Positions 43,349 to 55,759 of a stretch of 64,000 bases of DNA are shown here, one piece after another. Below the pieces are notes generated by a model that saw only the letters and a program-made list of their open reading frames with translations, did not search any database and was not told the DNA's origin. The first letter of the stretch is position 1, and every line of letters begins with the position of its first letter. A program made the position numbers and the translations under genes. This stretch comes from Rostrohypoxylon terebratum (lineage: Eukaryota; Ascomycota; Sordariomycetes; Xylariales; Hypoxylaceae): contig MU385871.1 of the NCBI GenBank assembly GCA_022497145.1, positions 248,001 through 312,000 of the forward strand. The letters run 5' to 3'.

Positions 43349-45625
43349 ATGGCTCAAGATGAGCATAAACCCAAGAGACGGAAAACTAAGCCGACAAATG
43401 ATTCATCAGTTGTGAAAATCGGCGATAAGATAATATCCCTAGGCGCTTATTTAAATCCTCAGAAGAAGGCACCAGAGCCACCGTCAGTGGACCAGCAACC
43501 CGCTATAGCAGCTGAAGCCCAGCAGAAGCAAGAGCCTGTAGAAGATGTCAAGCCAGAGCCTCGCGAAAGAAATGCGACAAAGAGGCTTGCAACTAGTGGG
43601 GATCCGTCCCTACTAAAGTCTCGCAAGGCATTACCTATATGGGCTCACCAGAATGAGATTAGAGCAAGTTTACGAGACGATAAAAACGTGCTACTTATCG
43701 TTGGTGAAACTGGTTCGGGTAAAAGTACCCAGGTCCCTCAGTTTCTATGCGATGAGCCCTGGTGTAGAAAGAAGAAGGTTCGGGTCGGTTCCGAAACGGT
43801 GAATGTTGGCGGTATGATCGCCATCACCCAACCACGACGAGTCGCTGCGACGACTCTAGCCAACAGAGTTTCTCGCGAAATGGGAACTCCCCTTGGATCG
43901 GCCCGCGAAGGGTCTGTTGGATACTCGGTTCGATTCGACCATAATGTTCCAAAGGGCACTAAAATCAAGTTTCTTACGGAGGGTATGCTTCTTCAGGAAC
44001 TCCTACGAGATCCGAATTTGCGACAGTATAGTGCTGTCGTCGTGGATGAGATTCACGAGAGGAGTGTTGACGTTGATTTAATTGCTGGTTTCCTAAAACA
44101 TATTCTGGCAAGTGATAGGGCTGGCCGAGGGGGAATTCCATTAAAAGTCATAATTATGAGCGCCACGGCAGATGTAGAAAAGATCCAGGACTTCTTCAAA
44201 CCCCAAGATCAAGGTTCCCCCGTCCAACTTCTACGGATAAAAGGCAGACAGTACCCCGTGGATATCAAACACACGGCCAGACCCGTACCAGATATTCAAG
44301 AAGCTCTTCTCAAGAAAATCTTCGACATTCACTTACATGAGCCCTTACCCGGCGACATATTAGCATTTCTTACTGGCCAAGAAGAAATAGAGGCTGTCCA
44401 ACGTCTGATCGAAGAACACAATACTACATTAGCATCGGACGTACCAAAATTATTGGCTTGTCCTCTATACGGCCAGCTTTCAATCCAGGCACAACAAGAT
44501 GCGTTCCAACCCGCCAAGAATCGCTTTACGCGAAAAGTAGTTCTAGCCACAAATATCGCCGAAACGTCTGTCACTGTTCCAGGAGTCCGCTACGTGATTG
44601 ACTGTGGAAAGGCTAAAGTCAAGCAATTTCGGTCACAACTAGCAATGGAATCATTGTTGGCGAAGGCAATATCGAAATCTTCAGCAATTCAACGGACTGG
44701 TCGAGCCGGCCGTGAAGGGCCGGGCAAATGTTTTCGGCTCTATACTTCGGAGACGTACGACTCACTCAAGGACGCGGATTTGCCTGAAATTCTACGAAAT
44801 GACGTCTTGGGCGCCGTGTTAACAATGAAAGCGCGAGGGATCAATGATATTCTCTCGTTCCCGCTGATGGACTTTCCCGATATCGAGTCGGTGGAAAAGG
44901 CCCTAATACACCTCCATTTCTTAGGTGCGCTAGCCGATGACGGCAGCATCACAAAAATTGGGAGAAAGCTAGCCCTGTTTCCGGTTTCTGCCCCGTACGG
45001 AAGAGTACTTCTCGCAGCGAGCGAACCTCAATACGATTGCCTCCTCGAGGTCATCGATATCATAGCTTGCATTACATCAGGAGAGAATATTTTCCACCAG
45101 CTGCAATCTGAAGAAGTGAGAGAGGAGGTGGAAGAATACCGCAAAGAATTATATCGCAGGGAAGGAGATATCCTCACGTATCTAACTACCATGCAACGGT
45201 ACGCCTCAGAGAACGCCGATCGGATCGATTGGTGTAAGAAACGGAAGATCAATATCCGGAACATGAAACAGGCCCTCAACATCCGAAAACAGCTCCGAGG
45301 TATATGCTTAAAGGAGAAGATGCTCACGGAAACACCACCGCCCGATCCCAAACCGTTCGTGCCCATGTCCCCCGAGAGGGCTACTTTGCTCCTGAAGTGC
45401 TTCATGAAGGGCTTCGGGACGAAATGCGCTCTACTGGCGCCGGATTCTAGCTATGTTACTATACAAGGGAAACATGTTGTGGCTGTTCACCCGTCGAGCG
45501 TGATGCATGGGCAGAAGAGGGAGGCGATCATGTTCTTGGAGCATGTGTTCACGCAGAGGAGTTATGCGAAGAAGGTTAGCGCTATACAGGCGGATTGGAT
45601 TGTTGAAAGTATGGAAAGCAAATAG
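43349..45625 (+). CDS. DHR2: DEAH-box RNA helicase Dhr2 type (rRNA processing)
   Basis: A nucleolar ATP-dependent RNA helicase used in 18S rRNA maturation (the metazoan relative is DHX33). A single exon gives 758 aa, close to yeast Dhr2. Motif I GETGSGKST is at 119-127 and motif Ia at TQPRRVAA. The DEAH box has the variant DEIH at 233-236 (the usual form in several Prp-type helicases). Motif III is SAT. QRTGRAGREGPGKCFRLY is motif VI. The winged-helix/ratchet and OB-fold C-terminus contain GALADDGSITKIGRKLALFP. The family has two insertions here (VRVGSETVNVGG after motif I). The N-terminal ~80 residues are basic and Pro/Lys-rich with KPKRRKTKP, a likely nuclear/nucleolar signal. The nearest competitors are DHX35 and Prp22-like enzymes; length and layout favour Dhr2. 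Confidence 0.9.
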   Translation: MAQDEHKPKRRKTKPTNDSSVVKIGDKIISLGAYLNPQKKAPEPPSVDQQPAIAAEAQQKQEPVEDVKPEPRERNATKRLATSGDPSLLKSRKALPIWAHQNEIRASLRDDKNVLLIVGETGSGKSTQVPQFLCDEPWCRKKKVRVGSETVNVGGMIAITQPRRVAATTLANRVSREMGTPLGSAREGSVGYSVRFDHNVPKGTKIKFLTEGMLLQELLRDPNLRQYSAVVVDEIHERSVDVDLIAGFLKHILASDRAGRGGIPLKVIIMSATADVEKIQDFFKPQDQGSPVQLLRIKGRQYPVDIKHTARPVPDIQEALLKKIFDIHLHEPLPGDILAFLTGQEEIEAVQRLIEEHNTTLASDVPKLLACPLYGQLSIQAQQDAFQPAKNRFTRKVVLATNIAETSVTVPGVRYVIDCGKAKVKQFRSQLAMESLLAKAISKSSAIQRTGRAGREGPGKCFRLYTSETYDSLKDADLPEILRNDVLGAVLTMKARGINDILSFPLMDFPDIESVEKALIHLHFLGALADDGSITKIGRKLALFPVSAPYGRVLLAASEPQYDCLLEVIDIIACITSGENIFHQLQSEEVREEVEEYRKELYRREGDILTYLTTMQRYASENADRIDWCKKRKINIRNMKQALNIRKQLRGICLKEKMLTETPPPDPKPFVPMSPERATLLLKCFMKGFGTKCALLAPDSSYVTIQGKHVVAVHPSSVMHGQKREAIMFLEHVFTQRSYAKKVSAIQADWIVESMESK

Positions 45626-46084
45626 GTGCTATAATTCTATTGAGAAGTCTTATTTCCATGAGGTTCGAATATATAGCACTGGTTTGTGATTCTCAGTGCC
45701 TATGACATTGCGCTTTGATTAGGAAAACGGACAGCAATTGTTACGATATTTTACTTTGTATGCGCCATCTTACACGAGGAGTTTCTCCTTAACGCCGGGG
45801 GAGAAGGGAGGATATCAACTTACTTGTTGAGATGTAACTTTGCGGTTGTTATCCGTTTTTCAATCAAAGCGCAACACCGTGAGTAACGAGAAATCATTAC
45901 TAGTATTCTAGCAAGTAATATTTCTTTAATTTCATGCAATTCAAGAAATGTTCTGATGAGATCTAGCTTCATGTAAAACTCATCGTTTGTGTCATCGATT
46001 CCGATCCAACGAAGGAGAATTTCCTTGAATAAACTTATTTGCGCATAATCGGAACGAGCTTTCGCACGCAGTGTTAGTCTAAAC
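45626..46084. other. Convergent intergenic region
   Basis: The 459 bp between the Dhr2 stop and the patatin stop hold both 3' untranslated regions. An alternative last exon of the patatin gene could reach to 46074. Confidence 0.55.
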
Positions 46085-47525
46085 TCACGATAGATGGAGC
46101 AGATTCGCTATCAGATAGTGAGATTTCAGAAACTTACCGATCTGACCCAGCGAGATGCCTCGCGGCCTTGCATTACCAACCAATATACTCACGACTTTAT
46201 CAATTTCCGATGATTTATTCTTGATGTACGCTTCCGTAAGCTTTGATAATTCGTCGAGCTTCTCATAATGGTGCAATTTAATATTCTCTGTCCCATTTGG
46301 TAATTGAAACCGAAAGTATGTATTCAATACAGGCCGCATTTGGCTCTGTAAGCCTCGGTGGACGCTTTCTGAATCAGTGGCCAACCTCTTGATATTTGTG
46401 AGCAAGTCCCGAAATCCCCGGAGTCCTTTCCGCGTCCCTATTGTTAACGGACCGGAAGACCCGGTCCCGAGGCTTATGAGACATCCTAGGACGCGGCGAG
46501 GGCCGTATAACGCGATTGCCTCATGCACAAGTTCGAATGAAGGGTTATTGCAACCCATCGCCCCGTCGATGAAGGTTCTTGTTTCGTTCCCACGAACAAT
46601 TGACATTGGTGGGAAGTATGAAGGTGCGGCCGTCGTGGCCCGAGCTGCTTCCCAAATCCGAATGTCTCTGTACTCATCCCACAGGTCGTCTGGAACTGGT
46701 GAGGTGGATTCTACACCACCCTCTTCAGGTATACCTATCATGGACATGCCGACAGAAGATGAGGAGAGTAGCGGAGTGGAAGAAGGCAAGGAAATATGAT
46801 GTGTCCGAGAAAGGCCCCCTGGAATGACCTCCCTTGCCGATGGTGGCTCGTAGGTTCGAAAGCGGACAGGTACACCTTGGTCATACGCATTCTGAGAGCA
46901 AACGAATGCTTTGGGTAGATGCGATGTGTCATCGTCGAGCATGAGCCCCCCAATTCCTCGAGAATCGACCAGCTCTTTGATGATTTCCTCCAAGGCTTTG
47001 GGGTCAAACTCGTGTAAGCCAAGGAGGCGACCCCACCATGTCCGCTTGTTCTTCCGCGAGAATATCCTACTAGATAACTCGTAGTAGAGATCTATCGCTT
47101 CCTTTGTCGTCATTTTAAGCCGTGAGAGTAGGATTACGATGAATCTGTGATGATAAGTCGCTCATGTCAGTTAAACGATCACCACTTTGGCAACAGCTCC
47201 TAGTTCCCTTCGTATCCTTATTTCTCAAAAAGGAACCTGGGTTTCTTACCCTCCGGTGCTTTTTCCCGCCATCAGATGGAAATAATCACAGGGTTTTGGT
47301 AGGTCGGTCAAGTTCTTCACTTTTTGAATTCTCGTCATCATCTCGTGTAGTATCCTGAGCTCGCATATACCACGGATTCCACCGCCATCTATTATTTCGA
47401 TTAATGTTACCTAGGTATGCTTCCTTGCCTAAACATACCATGTGCTATGGGCAATGTGATGCTTGAGAATGGATGGACATACCCAACGCGAGTAGATAGA
47501 CCGGGCCATAGTCGTTCTCCTTCAT
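46085..47525 (-). CDS. Patatin-like phospholipase
   Basis: A Ser-Asp dyad lipid acyl hydrolase of about 413 aa. My model is complement(join(46085..47144,47250..47388,47483..47525)), introns of 105 and 94 nt. The splices give MKENDYGPVYLLALDGGGIRG, the canonical patatin oxyanion hole (GGGIRG at 16-21), then FHLMAGKSTGG with the nucleophile at Ser58 and GFIVILLSRLKMTTKEAIDLY after the second junction. The second catalytic residue is Asp254 in FIDGAMGCNNPS. The usual nucleophile elbow is GTSTGG; here it is GKSTGG. The 3' end is uncertain: a strong GTAAGT donor at 46137 could splice to an acceptor at 46079-46080, ending the protein at QID instead. The family is often found in NLR-type and lipid-turnover proteins; no fused repeat domain is seen here. 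Confidence 0.83.
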
Positions 47526-48339
47526 AGCGTGTGTCAGCTAAGGGGATAAGAAAGTCCGACGAACTCAAATCTAGAATGTCGACATCGTTATGAATAATAA
47601 GGGAAATGGTGTGGGAAAAAAAGGAGTGAGGGTCTGTGGGGTATAGCAAATATAACGCTCGAGATATCCGAGGAGCGCCATGCCGAAATGCTACTACACT
47701 CAGGCGATGTTATGCACAGCCCCACGACTGAATGAATGCTCTAGCAAGTCAATACCAATCGGTCATTGATAGACAAGCCTAGGAGCTTGAGGCTCTTACC
47801 AGAAACTGCCTTGTGTAAATGAATTGGGCTTCTCAACTTACATCTGCCCCATGGTCAATCACAACGGCTGGTGTCGACTGAAGGCTTAGTTCTACGAAGC
47901 AAATACAGCCTCCCACGTCACGCCACACCGCCAGCTATGTACCTACATTAGTACCTTTGCTTTTCTTCGGAGTATCCCCATACGCCAATTATATACTAGT
48001 ACTATAAGAGTGCAAGAAAGGTATACCTAGTGCTACCGTGCTCTACATGAGTGGCTTTTCTCATAATATGACACATCACAAATAAAAAATTTCACAAAAG
48101 CCCGCCGAGAAAAAAAGCAAATGAAAATTCGGGGTCCCCGGAATAACCCGACCAAAAAAAAGCTGGAGTCTCTTGCATGTATGAATGAAAGGATAGGTAG
48201 GTCGTAGGTACTATGTATGATAGAAACAGAGCCCTATATACTAATCTCGTTAACTCACTACTAACAGGCCCGAGAGCCTACGACACGGAGTTCTTTTCCT
48301 TCCAATAGACGTGCATATCTACGCCCCACCCGTAGGTAT
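47526..48339. other. Intergenic, patatin promoter
   Basis: The 814 bp between the patatin start and the monooxygenase stop, both on the minus strand. It includes an AAAAAA/GAAAAAAAGC tract near 48110-48165. No gene was recognised. Confidence 0.55.
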
Positions 48340-50362
48340 CTACAGCCGATCAGCCTCCTCCTCCAGATACCAAGTCTGATCCCCCTCCTTACTCAACTCC
48401 CTACACGAGAACCCATTCCCCAGATACCAAAACCGATTCCCGGCAGGGCAGTCATAGACGAACTCCCAATCCTCGCCCCTAAACTGCTCGAGCATGTGGA
48501 AGAAGTGGACGCGACTGCCGGGGTGCAGGGCCGTGACGGGGCCGTCCTGCGCGCCGTTCTTGAACCACGACTTGCAGGATCCGGACCATGAGGTGCGCGG
48601 CATCAGCGCGGCGATGTGCTCGGCGTAGTCCGCGACGGCGGCGGCCGACGGCGCCACCGCGCGGATGCTTTCTGTTTGGCACTTGAGGATGATGCGGGTG
48701 ATGTACCGCGCGATGTGCTCGCTGAGCGTGAAGATGCTGCCGTGGCCTATGGGACCGTTGGGGCCGAGGAAGGCTAAAGTGCTTTTGTTAGAACAAGGTA
48801 TCCAGATGAGAGAATTAGGGGGTTAAAAGAGGGGAGGGGGGCTTACTGAAGTAGTTCGGCACTCCGGGAAGCGCGCACGACATGTACGCCCTGGGAGTGT
48901 CGTTCTTGAACATGTCCTGGACGTTGCCGTCACGGCCGACGATGGGGAAGCGCGGGGCAAACGAGTTGTCAAAGCCGGTGGCGCAGATGATGGCGTCTAG
49001 TTTAATGATCTCGCCTGACTCGAGCCGGATACCCTCGGGTACAACCTCGGCGATTCCCTCCGTTATCACCTCCGTATTTGAAGATCTTAAAGCTTCTAAA
49101 TAACCCGGGGCCGGCGTTATTCTGCGGCACCCTAGGGGGAATTGAGGAATGAGGGCTTTGCAGAGCCTTTCGTCGCCACCGAGCATTGCCGTCATGTACT
49201 GGACTACCTTGCCTGTCGCGAAGGCTTGTATGGGGCTATTATTTTGAATCTGTGAACAAAATAATCAGCCATGATGTGGGCAGGCATATCTAACGAAGGG
49301 TTACATACTATGGCAAAAGTCCCATTGCTGTCTTGTTCGATTGCTTTAACGAATCTTCGATAGAAGGCAGGATCTGCCTTAAACTTCTCTATCTGTCGTT
49401 GGGTAAAGTTCTCTTTTTCGTCAAGCTCTATTTCACCGAGAACATCTTTCGCTGGACCACCCATTGTCATCATCGACACTATCCGTGGTGGGATGACCCA
49501 TGTGGGGGTACGGACGAAATGGTAAAGCTTTTTGACATCTGCTCGAGATTAGGTGGTGAAGGCTTCAGGGGAATAGGGGCTGATTGACCTGACTGGACTG
49601 CAGGCAGTAATTGAATACCGGACGAACCGTTTCCAATTATGGCAACAGTTTTATTGGTATAATCAAAGTCCTTGGGCCAACTAGCCGTATGTACCAGGTC
49701 TCCTTGGAAACTCTTGATGTTCGGGATATCCGGCCATTTCCAGTTACTAGAAATTTCTATGAGCAACGCGGTACATGAAGATGTCAAGTGATCAGTATGA
49801 TGTCTTACTTTAGAGGACCCGAGGCATCGACAATAAAGTTAGCTTGGTCTCTGAACTCCTCCCCGGTCTCTAGGTTCTGGACGCTTAGATCCCACATCCC
49901 GCGACCTTCATCCCACCATGCGCCAACGACCTTGTGCCGAGTCTTAATAGTATCTGCCATGTTCTCTTCTTCGACGATACGAGTCAAATACTGTTCGATC
50001 TCAGGTGCAGGTGCGAAGAAGTTCGACCACTCATGATTGGGACGCCAGGAGAACTGATAGTTATGGCTTGGTACATCACATCGACACCCAGGGTAGCGAT
50101 TTTCGAACCAGGTGCCTCCGACTTTTTCGTTTTTCTCGTAGATGATATGCTCGTAATTGCTTAAATGCCTTCGGAGGGTTCGTATCAAGTTGATACCACT
50201 TGCTCCGGCGCCAATGCCTACGATCCTGACATGTTTGGCAGTCCCAAGGGGTTCATCTCGGATTGTATATGGTGCTTTCACTATGGACCCATGAATGTTA
50301 GTGCCGTTTATATGATTATTGCCACCATGGCTTGGGCGGTGAGGTACTCTGTGGCGTGTCAT
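48340..50362 (-). CDS. Baeyer-Villiger-type flavin monooxygenase
   Basis: A class B FAD/NADPH monooxygenase of 592 aa that oxidises ketones to esters or lactones, or a related substrate. The model is complement(join(48340..48773,48847..49249,49309..49538,49589..49746,49809..50362)); the four introns (50-73 nt) keep frame and restore GPLNNWKWPDIPN, DVKKLYHFVRTPTW, FAIIQNNSPIQAF and PNYFTFLGPNGPIGHGS. The FAD Rossmann motif GIGAGASG is at about 49-56. The BVMO fingerprint FxGxxxHxxxW is at 198-208 (FQGDLVHTASW), and the NADPH Rossmann GNGSSG at 223-228. The ATG block ICATGFD is present. It is not in an obvious biosynthetic cluster, and neither neighbour is a tailoring enzyme. The substrate cannot be read from sequence. 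Confidence 0.93.
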
Positions 50363-51909
50363 GTTGGGTTGATATGCGAATATATGTCTTGAGATAGGGA
50401 AACTGAACCTTCTGAACTTATAAAATCACCCATCTCGTCGTGTTCGAAGACTCTGGCTACTCTGGCTTTTATATATGAAGCTGAGGCTCGATCGATATTA
50501 CATGGATGTACCTTATAGGCGGAGTATCACTAGTCCGTATCCCTGGCGTGGGAGGAGGCTGTAGCTGAAAGTTGTTCCAATAGCAGGTCCAACCAAAGGT
50601 TAGAAAAGCGTAGTTCAGAAAGAAGTAAGTTGATTGAGTAACGGGAAGCGGCGTATATCAGCCTACCAGCAGAGAGGAAAACAGTTTCTGGAAGGGTAGG
50701 CTCTTATGTTGGCGAAACAACTACTGATGATATAGATTGCCTGTGCAGTTTGCAATATATTTCGCCCCTCTACACGTCAGATAGGTTCAATGTTGTAGTT
50801 ACGTCTCATATTCATAGAGTGGTATACAATCACCAAATCAGGGAGGGCGATACTTATTTACCACCGCCACCCCCCCTTGCCTGGACTTCTGAAAGAACTC
50901 GGGATGATGGGAAACCGATAAATCGTATAAATGGTTCCATTGTGACGGGTAACGGAATTTAACGGCTACGAGGAACTGCGAGCCTGCGGCCAGCGAGGAG
51001 TCAAGAGCGAAGTTGGCCACCTAGTATGGAAAATGGCAAGATCGATTTTAACTAGGAAGCTCACGAAGTGACGAGACTTGAGCCTGATAGGTCGTCTTTT
51101 GCTTGCTATCATGAATGGGGTGAATGGGGCTGGAAGTCATCGTATTCCGTCCAACCACAAAGCTTGACCCCACAAAATCCATCACTCATTGCATAACTGT
51201 GCTGCATTGTACGTAGAGGTGATAGACATTCGTCCCACCGAGGCGTGCATTCGATCCGAGGTAACTGGACCGAATTGGAAATAAATGCGGCGAGGTATAT
51301 TGAGAGGATCTTAATTCATGTAAGGTATAATGGATACATAATAGTAGTGTGAGTAGTGTGAGTAGTGTGGCGCGGGAGAGAAGATGGGTTTTGTATTGAG
51401 GTCTGTGGTAGTTCTTTATTGGATTTGTTGGATTCGTTGCAATTGGTTGGCCAATCCAACTACGATAAGCTTTTTTTTTTGAGTAGGGGTATTATGGATG
51501 GGAAGGGAATCAAGGGATAGGGCCTATGGTCACCATAAGCAATCCATCTTGGTAAGAAGATGGAAAATAAATCGTCAGAGACTAACATGAGTAAGCAGCA
51601 GTCTGGCAGTCTCCACTCAGCAAGCTCAGTCTAATCCAACTAACTTGCCCGAAGATCCCCCGCACCGACCGCATCCTAGCAGCTTTACAGACTACATAGT
51701 AACTACCTACACGGTACTATGTACTATGTAGTAGAACCTGTACCTACCCTGTTTATTTCTGCATGCTCATATTAGTCTATTACATATTAGTTTTTTTTTT
51801 CTCAAGGATCTTTAGAGACGCATCTCTGTCACAAAGTCTGGTTTCGTGATTCTACATCGTCGAGCATCAAGAAACGAGTCCGAGTCCTAGGCTCGCTCGT
51901 CCTATCAAT
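50363..51909. other. Divergent intergenic region
   Basis: About 1.5 kb with both flanking promoters. It contains a 9-bp tandem TAGTGTGAG (about 51344-51370), a T10 run near 51470, and TACATAGTA/TACTATGTA inverted words at about 51690-51730. No gene. Confidence 0.55.
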
Positions 51910-53065
51910 ATGTCTGGGAACTTCTCCTTTTCTTTTTCTGGTGACGACATAGAGGACGAAGGCGGGTCAAATTCTGCGGCCCCCAACGTCAGCGTGCCCG
52001 TGCAGCCGCAACCTACAGCCAGCGCGTTTCCCGTAGCGGGTAAACCTTTGCTCCCGGCCACTTCTCATGACCTGCATAACATGCTGGCTCAGCTACCATC
52101 AAAGGTCGCTTATGGCATCTTGGATGTAGATCTCGATGGCGTCGGGAACATCCAGTTACCTCGTAGAGAGCTATGGGACGTGAGAGTCCAGCTTATGGCC
52201 GAAGATCAAGGCGGTGACGCTGAGCCTGGCCTAGGCAATCATGATGTGAAAACCGGCGTGTACGAAGGCGGATTTAAGTCCTGGGAAAGTAGTGTGGATC
52301 TTGTAAAGGTCCTTTCACCCTCCAAGGACTTCCTCGCTGACGAAAGTATAATACTGACACTTATTGAGGTATGTCTTCTCGGCCGAAAATTTGTGAGAGT
52401 TGTATGGAACACTAAATGGATGTTCGTAGCTCGGCTGTGGCACAGCCCTCCCCTCACTAGCTCTCTTTCGGTGGAGTCTCAGTCTTCGGACGCCCCAAAG
52501 GAATTCCGCCCTCTCTATAATCTTGGCCGACTATAATCCAACAGTTTTGCAGCTTGTGACGCTGCCTAATTTTATCCTGTGCTGGGCTCTTCATCAACGA
52601 GAGGAGTTGCCCTTATTGGAAAACGCATTTTCCTCAGAGGGAGAGCTAGAACTTACACCTCAAGTCGTTGCGGCTTTTGATGAATTCTTAACAAGTCGGG
52701 GGATTTCCTTGTCTTTCTTCTCTGGCGCCTGGTCGAATGAGTTTATCGACCTCGTTAGTGCTAAAAAGACAGCCATAACAGGGAATGACACCAAACAGCG
52801 TACTGTCATACTTGGTGCAGAGACTATATATTCTCCCTTTGCGCTCAACTCCTTTACGCAAACCATATTCTCTCTCATGAAGCAGGAGAAAGAACAGGGA
52901 AATGCCGCGGAAGCTTTAGTCGGGGCCAAAAAGCTTTATTTCGGCGTGGGCGGCTCGTTAGATGACTTTGTCGCTAAGGCCCGAGAATTGGGTGCCAATG
53001 TAGAAGAGCTCCGCGAGGAGACAGAAGGCGTTCGGCGCGGTGTTGTTCGCTGCAGTATCCCCTAA
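51910..53065 (+). CDS. HPM1: Protein-histidine N-methyltransferase (Hpm1/METTL18 type)
   Basis: A SAM-dependent methyltransferase that modifies a histidine of ribosomal protein uL3 (Rpl3). The model is join(51910..52368,52430..53065), 364 aa. The 61-nt intron (GTATGT...TTCGTAG) splits motif I: LTLIE joins LGCGTALPSLALF, the canonical LELGCGxGLPs loop. The N-terminus MSGNFSFSFSGDDIED is conserved in fungal Hpm1. The KTGVYEGGFKSWESSVDLV block and ILADYNPTVLQLVTLPN (motif II/III region) are also typical. The C-terminus has AETIYSP (the D/E-xxY post-motif) and a YFGVGGSLDDF segment. Length and order match the yeast enzyme (377 aa). Confidence 0.94.
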
Positions 53066-55759
53066 AATACCCGATTTGCGGTAAGGTGAGGTTGGGGATC
53101 CACGTAAATCCAAGCTATCGTCATTTCTCATGAAGTTATGACAAATGAGAGACGCAAAAGCATTCGTATTCCCGCCACAATTACTTCTCGTTGATGACCA
53201 TGAGCATATCCCACGATAGCTTGGAGTTAAGTTTACCTCGTGAGGGAATCAGCAGAAAGATCAGCGCCTGAGTTGGATTGCACAGCCGTGCTACAGAAAC
53301 TGGGTCAAACGGTAGATTTGACACTACTCCGTATGTATGTGCCAACTCCTCGATTTGCGTCTGAAATGGATGACGTTCACGCTGCGTGACAAACACTCTC
53401 GAGTAGAGGCACAGAGGTTATTTTGGTCGTCATCCATGGACCCGATCTTCTTACCTCATTCTGATAATTGGATTGCTTTGATGATTTAAGGAATCGGATG
53501 TGTCAGTTGAAAAATAAACATTTCGCATATTTGGTTGAATGAGAGCTAAAATCAGCTCATATAACTTTGTTGTGGCAATAACCTTGATAAAATGAAATCT
53601 CCAACATGGAATTCGAAATTCTATGAATATTTGAAATTGTTTAGTTTAAGTTTAGTTTAAGTTTTGTTATTGTTTTGTTATTGTTTTGTTTTTTTCGCTA
53701 TTTTGCTGTCATAGACATTGTTGAAGAAAGTCTTAGGAACGTGGCTGCGTGGCCGCCCGATTAGATTTCCGATCATCGAGGTCTTGGATGCTTGGATGAT
53801 GAAAGGGGAAACCCCCTTGGATTGCATATCGAGATATCTGGGGAAGCTGCATGTGACTTTCGTCCAGGAACGCTTTGCCATTCAAGATCAAATCGGACCC
53901 CTCGACGCAGGAACCAATCACCTAAGACTCACTATCCAGGCAGCCAGGCCTACCTTGACATAGCGTGGTTTGTTAGCGAAATTGCTGTTGGCCCCGCTGC
54001 CTCGCTTGGAGTTACTATGTAGACAGGTAAAGATCCTGCTGCGAACCGGACTTTGGACTTTCCCTTCCTTGTTGGGAGTCAGTTCGCAGCAGTAGCATGC
54101 CACATTTAGGTGATTCCTATTATTTGAAGACTTTTTTTTCGACCGAATCCTAAACTTAAAAAGGGGAGGGGAAAATGGGATCGCGAGGCCTTGGCGAGTC
54201 GCTTATGAGGCTGAGTTTGTGTGTCTTATATGTTCCGAAAGATTGGTTGGTAGAAGTTGTTTAATGAAACTTCTTCTCTTTTTTTGCCCTTGCAAACGTA
54301 TGCGTATGATCCAGCCCTGATGCTACTCTGAGACCTCTCGAGACTTTCCTAGACATGATGCATGAATATTACGGTGCCGAGATATCCTAGCAGTGACAGC
54401 GGACATACGTCATCCTAAGAATTTTGGAATTTAAATGTGCGTATCAATGTTTATTATTTCGTATTATTTCGAAGGATGTGGCCGATATTAGCGATCGAAC
54501 TCGTCATCTTCAAGCCAAGGAATGAGACGGGCGGGACGGACGAGATGGGGGGATGTGGACGGGAGTTATTTCCATACTAATATGGACTCCGTAAGGTGAA
54601 GGTCATGAATAGGTGAATACATAGTAGGTACCGATGTACTAGGTAATAATACCTCATTGAAGTTTGCAGTGGCCAGTATGAAATGGGTATGTACCAAAAG
54701 CACGGGTTAGCAGTCGCTGCTACCAGCGGTAAGCTGTAGCTCCCTGAGCACTTGGTGGCACCAACATCGGGCGCGATTGCGTACTAGCACACTAAGTAAG
54801 TGCGCCGACTGGCTAGACCTGACCTAGGGCAACCTTGACCAAGCCTACAATGGGAAGGAACCCTGAAGATCATGTGGTGTCTCATTGGCTGAAGAAGATC
54901 TACCACATTTAGTCCATCTAATCCCTACCCAGATCGTTCTGTAGAGGGAAAGGACAGCTGAAGATGTTGTTCCTGGGCAATTACATACGTACCTAGTATA
55001 CTATTACTACTATGTACATCCCAGATATCCGCATATTTTGGGGCAAATTGCCCCCAATCGCCCCCCTACTAAACTCAATTAAGTGGACAGTGGGTCAGAT
55101 TTTAGCCGTTGTAACTTGCTTGCTAGGTATTATACCTGCATCGAAGCAGCCAAGTAAATCTTGTTATTTTTCATTTGGCAATTTCCCGGAACGCGGCTTC
55201 TCCTGCACGAATACATACTAGGTAGCACAAGAGCCTTCCAGGTTGACACTCTTTATTTCTTTCCTTCTACATCTGTCGCTCATTTCAGCAACTTCCACTC
55301 ATTTTCCACACAAACCCATAAACCACGTTCGTTACCAAATCCATTTCTATCACCGCCTTTCTTCATTACAATTTTTCTAATATCAAAGCAGTAATCCATA
55401 CCGGTAAGTTGGCTTCCTCTCGTTTTCCTCTCGTTTTGCTCTACACTAGTATATCTGTTTTCGGCGCATGTCCACAAAGGATCAGATATTCCGCGCTTCC
55501 GTCCGCGCATTCCGTAGCGTCGCAAAGGTTATAAGATCCTCAGATCGACGAGAAGCGAAGTGACAACTGTGTTCCAGTTCAGCTTGATTCACCTTCGCCA
55601 CTCAGCATTTGGGATCTTAATATCCAAAGGACGCCCCTCAAATCACCGCCCAGCTCTATACCTCTCACCGGGCGAACCCTGCTAATAATTGTCTTGCCTC
55701 TGCCACAGCTTTTCATCATTCGTTCTAAGACGGTTTAATACAGATCATCAACAGTCAAA
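53066..55759. other. Gene-poor stretch (2.7 kb)
   Basis: No supported gene. Two short frames look somewhat protein-like but match nothing I know: 53181..53396 (minus; contains FDPVSVARLCNPTQALIFLL) and 53718..53963 (plus; LKKVLGTWLRGRPIRFPII). Both could be decayed gene remnants. A TTTAGTTTAAG and TTGTTATTGTTT tandem tract lies at 53640-53692. Dispersed words TACATAGTAGG and TACTATGTACA occur near 54618 and 55008. The right end is the leader of the wall-protein gene, with a possible non-coding intron donor GTAAGT near 55401. Confidence 0.45.

Noticed and set aside
45626..46084. Possible tRNA or small RNA between Dhr2 and the patatin gene
   Set aside because: No A-box or B-box and no clover-leaf arms were found; nothing supports an RNA gene.
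46085..47525. Patatin gene as a pseudogene lacking its N-terminus
   Set aside because: With two introns the oxyanion hole GGGIRG, the nucleophile GKSTGG and the first Met are all recovered in frame.
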